This document shows, piece by piece, positions 54,799 to 64,000 of a stretch of 64,000 nucleotides of DNA (its first letter is position 1; the number at the start of each line of letters is the position of its first letter). Under the pieces are notes generated by a model. That model searched no databases and was not told where the DNA came from. It saw only the letters and a program-made list of their open reading frames with translations. The DNA is from Mesostigma viride. Its lineage: Eukaryota; Streptophyta; Mesostigmatophyceae; Mesostigmatales; Mesostigmataceae. The DNA lies in assembly GCA_009746045.1 (NCBI GenBank), contig RPFO01001109.1, forward strand, positions 61,335-125,334, given 5' to 3'. The position numbers and the translations under genes were made by a program.

Positions 54799-57700
54799 TG
54801 TACGTGCAAGGTGTATGTACATGTGTGTGCAGCCGGCCCTTGCGTGCGCGGTGTGTGTACGTTTCTGTGCAGCCGCCCCTTGCGTGCGCGGTGTATGTAC
54901 GTGTGTGTGCATGCCGGCCCTTGCGTGCATGGTGTGTGTACGTGTGTGTGCAGCCGCCCCTTGCGTGCGCGGTGTATGTACATGTGTTTGCACTCGCCCA
55001 TTGCGTGCGCGGTGTATGTACGTGTGTGTGCAGCCGCCCCTTGCGTGCGCGGTGGATGTACGTGTGTGCGCACTCGCCCCTTGCGTGCGCGGTGTATGTA
55101 CGTGTGTGTGCAGCCGCCCCTTGCGTGCGCGGTGTATGTACATGTGTGTGCATCCTTGTCCTTGCGTGCATGGTGTATGTACATGTGAGTGCCGTCGCCC
55201 CAACCGTGCATTGTGTATGTACGTGTGTGTGCAGCCGCCCCTTGCGTGCATGGTGTGTGTACATGTGTGTGCATCCTTGTCCTTGCGTGCATGGTGTATG
55301 TACATGTGTTTGCACTCGCCCCTTGCGTGCGCGGTGTGTGTACGTGTGTGTGCAGCCGCCCCTTGCGTGCATGGTGTGTGTACATGTGTGTGCATCCTTG
55401 TCCTTGCGTGCATGGTGTGTGTACATGTGTGTGCAGCCGCCCCTTGCGTGCGCGGTGGATGTACATGTGCGGGCAGTTGCCCCTTGCGTGCGCGGTGTAT
55501 GTACATGTGTTTGCACTCGCCCCTTGCGTGCGCGGTGTATGTACATGTGTGTGCAGCCGCCCCTTGCGTGCATGGTGTATGTACATGTGCTTGCACTGGC
55601 CCCGTGCGTGCGCGGTGTATGTACGTGTGTGTGCAGCCGCCCCTTGCGTGCGCGGTGTATGTACGTGCGTGTGCAGCCGCCCCTTGCGTGCGCGGTGTAT
55701 GTACATGTGTGTGCATCCTTGTCCTTGCGTGCGCGGTGTATGTACATGTGTTTGCACTCGCCCCTTGCGTGCGCGGTGGATGTACATGTGTGTGCAGCCG
55801 CCCCTTGCGTGCATGGTTTATGTACATGTGTGTGCAGTCGCCGGCCCCGTGCGTGCGCAGTGGATGTACGTGTGTGTGCAGCCGCCCCGTGCGTGCATGG
55901 TGTGTGTACGTGTGTGTGCAGCAGCCCCTTGCGTGCGCGGTGTATGTACGTTTCTGTGCATGCCGGCCCTTGCGTGCATGGTGTATGTACATGTGCTTGC
56001 ACTGGCCCCTTGCGTGCGCGGTGTATGTACGTGTGTGTGCAGCCCCCCTTGCGTGCGCGGTGTATGTACGTGTGTGCGCACTCGCCCCTTGCGTGCGCGG
56101 TGTATGTACGTGTGTGTGCAGCCGCCCCTTGCGTGCGCGGTGTATGTACATGTGTGTGCAGCCGCCCCTTGCGTGTGCGGTGGATGTACATGTGCGGGCA
56201 GTTGCCCCTTGCGTGCGCGGTGTATGTACATGTGTTTGCACTCGCCCCTTGCGTGCGCGGTGTATGTACATGTGTGTGCAGCCGCCCCTTGCGTGCATGG
56301 TGTATGTACATGTGCTTGCACTGGCCCCGTGCGTGCGCGGTGTATGTACGTGTGTGTGCAGCCGCCCCTTGCGTGCGCGGTGTATGTACGTGTGTGCGCA
56401 CTCGCCCCTTGCGTGCGCGGTGTATGTACGTGTGTGTGCAGCCGCCCCTTGCGTGCGCGGTGTATGTACATGTGTGTGCATCCTTGTCCTTGCGTGCGCG
56501 GTGTATGTACATGTGTTTGCACTCGCCCCTTGCGTGCGCGGTGTATGTACATGTGTGTGCAGCCGCCCCTTGCGTGCATGGTTTATGTACATGTGTGTGC
56601 AGTCGCCCCGTGCGTGCGCAGTGTATGTACGTGTGTGTGCAGCCGCCCCTTGCGTGCGTGGTGTGTGTACATGTGAGTGCAGCCGCCCCTTGCGTGCGCG
56701 GTGTATGTACGTGTGTGTGCAGCAGCCCCTTGCGTGCTTTGTGTGTGTACATGTGTGTGAATCCTTGTCCTTGCGTGCATGGTGTGTGTACGTGTGTGTG
56801 CAGCCGCCCCTTGCGTGCATGGTGGATGTACATGTGAGTGCCGTTGCCCCTTGCGTGCGCGGTGTATGTACGTGTGTGTGCAGCCGTCCCTTAATTGCGT
56901 GCGCGGTGTGTGTACGTGTGTGTGCACTCGCCCCTTGCGTGCGCGGTGTATGTACGTGTGTGCAGCCGCCCCTTGCGTGCGCGGTGTATGCCAGTGTGTG
57001 TGCATGCCGGCCCTTGCGTGCAAGGTGGTGTGTAAGTGTGTGTGCAGCCCCTTGCGTGCATGGTGTATGTACGTGTGTGTGCAGCCGGCCCTTGCGTGCA
57101 TGGTGTGTGTACATGTGAGTGCAGCCGTCCCTTCCGTGCATGGTGTGTGTACGTGTGTGTGCAGTTGCCCCTTGCGTGCGCAGTGTATGTACGTGTGTGT
57201 GCATGCCGGCCCTTGCGTGCATGGTGTGTGTACGTGTGTGTGCAGTTGCCCCTTGCATGCGCGGTGTATGTACATGTGAGTGCAGCCGCCCAAGAGTATG
57301 TACATGTGAGTGCCGTCGCCCCTAATTGCGTGCATTGTGTGTGTAAGTGTGTGTGCAGCAGCCCCTTGCGTGCGCGGTGTATGTACGTGTGTGTGCAGCC
57401 GCCCCTTGCGTGCATGGTGTATGTCCATGTGAGTGCCGTTGCCCCTTGCGTGCGCGGTGTATGTACGTGTGTGTGCAGCCGTCCCTTAATTGCGTGCGCG
57501 GTGGATGTACATGTGCGGGCAGTTGCCCCTTGCGTGCGCGGTGTATGTACGTGTGTGTGCAGCCGTCCCTTGCGTGCGCGGTGTATGTACGTGTGTGTGC
57601 AGCCGCCCCTTGCGTGCATGGTGAGTGTAAGTGTGTGTGCAGCAGCCCCTTGCGTGCGCAGTGTATGTACGTGTGTGTGCAGCCGCCCCTTGCGTGCGCG

Positions 57701-60700
57701 GTGTGTGTATACTGTGTGTGCATGCCGGCCCTTGCGTGCATGGTGTGTGTACGTGTGTGTGCAGCCGCCCCTTGCGTGCGCGGTGTGTGTACGTGTGTGT
57801 GCACTCGCCCCTTGCGTGCGCGGTGGATGTACAGGTGTGTGCAGCCGCCCCTTGCGTGCATGGTGTATGTACATGTGTGTGCAGCCGCCCCTTGCGTGCG
57901 CGGTGGATGTACATGTGTGTGCAGCCGAACCTTGCGTGCATGGTGTGTGTACCTGTGCGTGAAGTCGCTCCTTGCGTGCATGGTGTGTGTACGTGTGTGT
58001 GCAGCCGCCCCTTGCGTGCATGGTGTATGTACATGTGAGTGCCGTTGCCCCTTGCGTGCGCGGTGTATGTACGTGTGTGTGCAGCCGTCCCTTAATTGCG
58101 TGCGCGGTGTGTGTACGTGTGTGTGCACTCGCCCCTTGCGTGCGCGGTGTATGTACGTGTGTGCAGCCGCCCCTTGCGTGCGCGGTGTATGCCAGTGTGT
58201 GTGCATGCCGGCCCTTGCGTGCAAGGTGTGTGTAAGTGTGTGTGCAGCCCCTTGCGTGCATGGTGTATGTACGTGTGTGTGCAGCTGCCCCTTGCGTGCG
58301 CGGTGTGTGTACGTGTGTGTGCAGCCGCCCCGTGGTTGCGCGGTGTATGTACATGTGTGTGCAGTTGCCCCTTGCGTGCGCGGTGTATGTACGTGTGTGT
58401 GCAGCCGCCCCTTGCGTGCGCGGTGTAGGTACGTGTGTGTGCAGCCGCCCCAAGCGTGCGCGGTGTGTGTACATGTGTGTGCAGTTGCCCCTTGCGTGCG
58501 CGGTGTATGTACGTGTGTGTGCAGCCGCCCCGTGGTTGCGCGGTGTATGTACATGTGTGTGCAGTTGCCCCTTGCGTGCGCGGTGTATGTACGTGTGTGT
58601 GCAGCCGCCCCTTGCGCGCGGTGTAGGTACGTGTGTGTGCAGCCGCCCCAAGCGTGCGCGGTGTGTGTACATGTGTGTGCAGTTGCCCCTTGCGTGCGCG
58701 GTGTGTGTACGTGTGTGTGCAGCCGCCCCTTGCGTGCGCGGTGTATGTACGTGTGTGTGCAGTTGCCCCTTGCGTGCGCGGTGGTTTTTCGTGTGTGTGC
58801 AGCCGGCCCTTGCGTGCGCGGTGTGTGTACATGTGAGTGCAGCTGCCCCAAGCGTGCGCGGTGTGTGTACATGTGTGTGCAGTTGCCCCTTGCGTGCGCG
58901 GTGGATGTACGTGTGTGTGCAGCCGCCCCTTGCGTGCGCGGTGTATTTACGTGTGTGTGCAGCCGCCCCAAGCGTGCGCGGTGTGTGTACGTGTGTGTGC
59001 AGTTGCCCCTTGCGTGCGCGGTGTGTGTACATGTGTGTGCAGTTGCCCCTTGCGTGCGCGGTGTATGTACATGTGTGTGCAGTTGCCCCTTGCGTGCGCG
59101 GTGTATGTACGTGTGTGTGCAGCCGCCCCTTGCGTGCGCGGTGTAGGTACGTGTGTGTGCAGCCGCCCCAAGCGTGCGCGGTGTGTGTACATGTGTGTGC
59201 AGTTGCCCCTTGCGTGCGCGGTGTGTGTACGTGTGTGTGCAGCCGCCCCTTGCGTGCGCGGTGGATGTACGTGTGTGTGCAGTTGCCCCTTGCGTGCGCG
59301 GTGGATGTACGTGTGTGTGCAGCCGCCCCTTGCGTGCGCGGTGTGTGTACATGTGAGTGCAGCTGCCCCAAGCGTGCGCGGTGTGTGTACATGTGTGTGC
59401 AGTTGCCCCTTGCGTGCGCGGTGGATGTACGTGTGTGTGCAGCCGCCCCTTGCGTGCGCGGTGTAGGTACGTGTGTGTGCAGCCGCCCCAAGCGTGCGCG
59501 TGTGTGTACGTGTGTGTGCAGTTGCCCCTTGCGTGCGCGGTGTGTGTACATGTGTGTGCAGTTGCCCCTTGCGTGCGCGGTGTATGTACGTGTGTGTGCA
59601 GCCGGCCCTTGCGTGCGCGGTGGATGTACGTGTGTGTGCAGCCGGCCCTTGCGTGCATGGTGTGTGTACGTGTGTGTGCAGCCGGCCCTTGCGTGCGCGG
59701 TGGATGTACATGTGTGTGCAGTCGCCCCTTGCGTGCGCGGTGTGTGTACATGTGAGTGCAGCTGCCCCTTGCGTGCGCGGTGTATGTACGTGTGTGTGCA
59801 GCCGCCCCTTGGTGCGCGGTGATGTACATGTGTGTGCAGTTGCCCCTTGCGTGCGCGGTGTATGTACGTGTGTGTGCAGCCGCCCTTGCGTGCGCGGTGT
59901 GTGTACATGTGTGTGCAGCCCCAAGCGTGCGCGGTGTGTGTACATGTGTGTGCAGTTGCCCCTTGCGTGCGCGGTGTGTACGTGTGTGTGCAGCCGCCCC
60001 TTGCGTGCGCGGTGATGTACGTGTGTGTGCAGCCGCCCTTGCGTGCGGTGTGTGTACGTGTGTGTGCAGCCGCCCCTTGCGTGCGCGTGGTGTACAGGTG
60101 TGTGCAGCCGCCCCTTGCGTGCGCGGTGTAGGTACGTGTGTGTGCAGCCGCCCTTGCGTGCGCGGTGTATGTACGTGTGTGTGCAGCCGCCCCTTGTGCG
60201 CGGTGTATGTACATGTGTGTGCAGTTGCCCCTTGCGTGCGCGGTGTATGTACGTGTGTGTGCAGCCGCCCCTTGCGTGCGCGGTGTATGTACGTGTGTGT
60301 GCAGTTGCCCCTTGCGTGCGCGGTGATGTACGTGTGTGTGCAGCCGCCCTTGCGTGTGCGGTGTGGTACGTGTGTGTGCAGCTGCCCCTTGCGTGCGCGG
60401 TGGTGTACTGTGTGTGCAGTTGCCCCTTGCGTGCGCGGTGGATGTACGTGTGTGTGCAGCCGCCCCTTGCGTGCGCGGTGTAGGTACGTGTGTGTGCAGC
60501 CGCCCCTTGCGTGCGCGGTGTGTACGTGTGTGTGCAGTTGCCCCTTGCGTGCGCGGTGTGTACGTGTGTGTGCAGCCGCCCCTTGCGTGCGCGGTGTATG
60601 TACGTGTGTGTGCAGTTGCCCCTTGCGTGCGCGGTGATGTACGTGTGTGTGCAGCCGCCCTTGCGTGCGCGGTGTGTACATGTGTGTGCAGCTGCCCCAA

Positions 60701-63700
60701 GCGTGCGCGGTGTGTGTACATGTGTGTGCAGTTGCCCCTTGCGTGCGCGGTGGATGTACGTGTGTGTGCAGCCGCCCCTTGCGTGCGCGGTGTGTACATG
60801 TGTGTGCAGCCGCCCCAAGCGTGCGCGGTGTGTGTACATGTGTGTGCAGCGCCCTTGCGTGCGCGGTGGTACGTGTGTGTGCAGCCGCCCCAAGCGTGCG
60901 CGGTGTGTGTACGTGTGTGTGCAGTTGCCCCTTGCGTGCGCGGTGTGTGTACGTGTGTGTGCAGCCGCCCCTTGCGTGCGCGGTGTGTGTACGTGTGTGT
61001 GCAGTTGCCCCTTGCGTGCGCGGTGGATGTACGTGTGTGTGCAGCCGGCCCTTGCGTGTGCGGTGTGTGTACATGTGTGTGCAGCCGCCCCAAGCGTGCG
61101 CGGTGTGTGTACATGTGTGTGCAGTTGCCCTTGCGTGCGCGGTGGATGTACGTGTGTGTGCAGCCGCCCCTTGCGTGCGGTGTGGTACATGTGTGTGCAG
61201 CCGCCCCTTGCGTGCGCGGTGTGTGTACGTGTGTGTGCAGTTGCCCCTTGCGTGCGCGGTGTGTACATGTGTGTGCAGTTGCCCCTTGCGTGCGCGGTGT
61301 ATGTACGTGTGTGTGCAGCCCTTGCGTGCGCGGTGTGTGTACATGTGTGCAGTGCCCCTTGCGTGCGCGGTGTGTGTACTGTGTGTGCAGGCCCTTGCGT
61401 GCGGTGGTGTACGTGTGTGTGCATGCCCTTGCGTGCATGGTGTGTGTACGTGTGTGTGCAGCCGCCCCTTGCGTGCGCGGTGTGTGTACGTGTGTGTGCA
61501 CTCGCCCCTTGCGTGCGCGGTGATGTACAGTGTGTGTGCAGCGCCCCTTGCGTGCATGGTGTATGTACATGTGTGTGCAGCTGCCCCTTGCGTGCGCGGT
61601 GGATGTACATGTGTGTGCAGCCGCCTTGCGTGCGGTGTGTGTACTGTGTGCAGTCGCCCTTGCGTGCGCGGTGTGTGTACGTGTGTGTGCAGCCGCCCCT
61701 TGCGTGGCGGTGTATGTACGTGTGTGTGCGTGCCCCTTGCGTGCGCGGTGTGTGTACGTGTGTGTGCAGTTCCCCTTGCGTGCGCGGTGTGTGTACGTGT
61801 GTGTGCACTCGCCCCTTGCGTGCGCGGTGTATGTACGTGTGTGTGCAGCCGCCCCTTGCGTGCGCGGTGTGTGAGTGTGTGTGCATGCCGGCCCTTGCGC
61901 GCGGTGTGTGTAAGTGTGTGTGCAGCCCCTTGCGTGCATGGTGTGTGTACTGGTGTGCAGCTGCCCCTTGCGTGCGCTGTGTGTACGTGTGTGTGCAGCC
62001 GCCCCGTGGTGCGCGGTGTATGTACATGTGTGTGCAGTTGCCCCTTGCGTGCGCGGTGTATGTACGTGTGTGTGCAGCCGGCCCTTGCGTGCGCGGTGTA
62101 GGTACGTGTGTGTGCAGCCGCCCCAAGCGTGCGCGGTGTGTGTATGTGTGTGCAGTTGCCCCTTGCGTGCGCGGTGCGGTGTATGTACGTGTGTGTGCAG
62201 CCGCCCCGTGGTTGCGCGTGTATGTACGTGTGTGCAGTTGCCCTTGCGCGCGGTGTATGTACGTGTGTGTGCAGGCCCCTTGCGTGCGCGGTGTAGGTAC
62301 GTGTGTGTGCAGCCGCCCCAAGCGTGCGCGGTGTTGTACATGTGTGTGCAGCCCCTTGCGTGCGCGGTGTGTGTACGTGTGTGTGCAGCCGCCCCTTGCG
62401 TGCGCGGTGGATGTACGTGTGTGTGCAGTTGCCCCTTGCGTGCGCGGTGGATGTCGTGTGTGTGCAGCCGGCCCTTGCGTGCGCGGTGTGTGTACATGTG
62501 TGTGCAGCTGCCCCAAGCGTGCGCGGTGTGTGTATGTGTGTGCAGTTGCCCCTTGCGTGCGCGGTGGTGTACGTGTGTGTGCAGCGCCCTTGCGTGCGCG
62601 GTGTAGGTACGTGTGTGTGCAGCCGCCCAAGCGTGCGCGGTGTGTGTACGTGTGTGTGCAGTTGCCCTTGCGTGCGCGGTGTGTGTACATGGTGTGCAGT
62701 TGCCCCTTGCGTGCGCGGTGTATGTACATGTGTTGTGCAGTTGCCCCTTGCGTGCGCGTGTGTATGTACGTGTGTGTGCAGCCCCTTGCGTGCGCGGTGT
62801 AGGTACGTGTGTGTGCAGCCGCCCCTTGCGTGCGCGGTGGATGTACGTGTGTGTGCAGTTGCCCCTTGCGTGCGCGGTGGATGTACGTGTGTGTGCAGCC
62901 GCCCCTTGCGTGCGCGGTGTGTGTACATGTGAGTGCAGCTGCCCCAAGCGTGCGCGGTGTGTGTACATGTGTGTGCAGTTGCCCCTTGCGTGCGCGGTGG
63001 ATGTACGTGTGTGTGCAGCCGCCCCTTGCGTGCGCGGTGTAGGTACGTGTGTGTGCAGCCGCCCCAAGCGTGCGCGTGCTGAGTGGTGTGTACGTGTGTG
63101 TGCAGTTGCCCCTTGCGTGCGCGGTGTGTGTACATGTGTGTGCAGTTGCCCCTTGCGTGCGCGGTGTATGTACGTGTGTGTGCAGCCGGCCCTTGCGTGC
63201 GCGGTGTAGGTACGTGTGTGTGCAGCGCCCCAAGCGTGCGCGGTGTGTGTACATGTGTGTGCAGCCCCTTGCGTGCGCGGTGTATGTACGTGTGTGTGCA
63301 GCCGCCCCTTGCGTGCATGGTGTGTACTGTGTGTGTGCAGCCGCCCCTTGCGTGCGCGGTGATGTACGTGTGTGTGCATGCCGGCAATTGCGTGCATGGT
63401 GTGTGTACGTGTGTGTGCACTGCCCAAGCGTGCCGGTGTGTGTACATGTGTGTGCAGTGCCTTGCGTGCGCTGTGGTGTACGTGTGTGTGCAGCCGCCCT
63501 TGCGTGCGCGGTGTGTGTACATGTGTGTGCACCGCCCCTTGCGTGCGCGGTGGTGTACGTGTGTGTGCAGTTGCCCCTTGCGTGCGCGTGTGTGTACATG
63601 TGTGTGCAGTTGCCCCTGCGTGCGCGGTGTATGTACGTGTGTGTGCAGCCGCCCTTGCGTGCGCGGTGGTGTACATGTGTGTGCAGCTGCCCCCTTGCGT

Positions 63701-64000
63701 GCGCGGTGTGTGTACATGTGTGTGCACTGCCCTTGCGTGCGCGGTGTATGTACATGTGTGTGCAGTTGCCCCTTGCGTGCGCGGTGTATGTACGTGTGTG
63801 TGCAGCCGCCCTTGCGTGCGCGGTGTGTGTACATGTGTGCAGCGCCCCAAGCGTGCGCGGTGTGTGTACATGTGTGTGCAGTTGCCTTGCGTGCGCGGTG
63901 GATGTACGTGTGTGTGCATGCCGCATTGCGTGATGGTGTGTGTACGTGTGTGTGCCGCCCCTTGCGTGCGCGGTGTGTGTACGTGTGTGTGCACTCGCCC
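54799..64000. repeat. 40-bp satellite array, about 230 units, reaching the window end
   Basis: The unit is GTGTATGTACGTGTGTGTGC followed by AGCCGCCCCTTGCGTGCGCG. Recurrent variants are CAGTTGCC, CACTCGCC, CATCCTTGTCC, CCAAGCG, GTGGTTGCG and GTAGGTAC. Sub-blocks repeat in the same order at several-hundred-bp intervals, so there is higher-order structure. Because 40 is not a multiple of 3 and the unit is stop-poor, frames of 180-2367 codons stay open on both strands; their Cys/Val/Arg or His/Thr/Ala composition is only the repeat read three ways. None is called as a gene. Confidence 0.95.

Noticed and set aside
56891-63994. 2367-codon minus-strand ORF and the other giant ORFs over 54.6-64.0 kb
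   Set aside because: They are the 40-bp satellite read in each frame; composition repeats every 40 residues and both strands are open.

Overview
The window looks like nuclear DNA of a chlorophyte green alga, probably of the volvocalean (Chlamydomonadales) kind. The pointers are GC-rich coding exons split by many long repeat-filled introns, a TGTAA motif downstream of a stop codon, and L1-like LINEs, hAT transposons and Copia elements packed between genes. The species cannot be named from the sequence alone.

Layout. Positions 1-5.1 kb hold a Copia-type LTR retrotransposon (+) butted against a Gag-like fragment of a second one (-). From 5.8 to 18.0 kb lies a decayed L1-like LINE (+) that is split by a 9.58-kb hAT-type DNA transposon (6936-16514). 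That transposon has an 18-bp perfect terminal inverted repeat, an 8-bp target duplication and a BED-finger ORF. It is itself full of later insertions: a short/long repeat pair (A/B), an ORF1-only LINE, and a 3.3-kb composite of three large palindromes with two oppositely oriented copies of a spacer, which is in turn invaded by a second short/long pair (C1/C2). A second ORF1-only LINE with an intact 504-codon frame lies at 18.0-19.9 kb.

Two host genes occupy the middle. A malonyl-CoA decarboxylase gene runs on the minus strand from about 35.5 to 22.97 kb. Ten phase-consistent exons could be placed; its 5' end is unresolved. A tubulin-cofactor-E-like leucine-rich-repeat gene runs on the plus strand from 38.45 to 42.98 kb in five exons. 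They are divergently arranged. Introns of both carry private minisatellites, and the decarboxylase introns also hold two more hAT-type elements.

From 44.8 to 51.6 kb is a graveyard of LINE 3' ends, ORF1 fragments, a further hAT-type element (47251-49169) and tiny 5'-truncated retroposon pieces. 51.6-54.3 kb is mostly unassigned sequence with short duplications. A telomere-like heptamer tract and a tRNA-Ser relic without an anticodon arm precede a 40-bp satellite that fills 54.8-64.0 kb. The satellite is open in nearly all reading frames, so its giant ORFs are not genes. This end may be subtelomeric.
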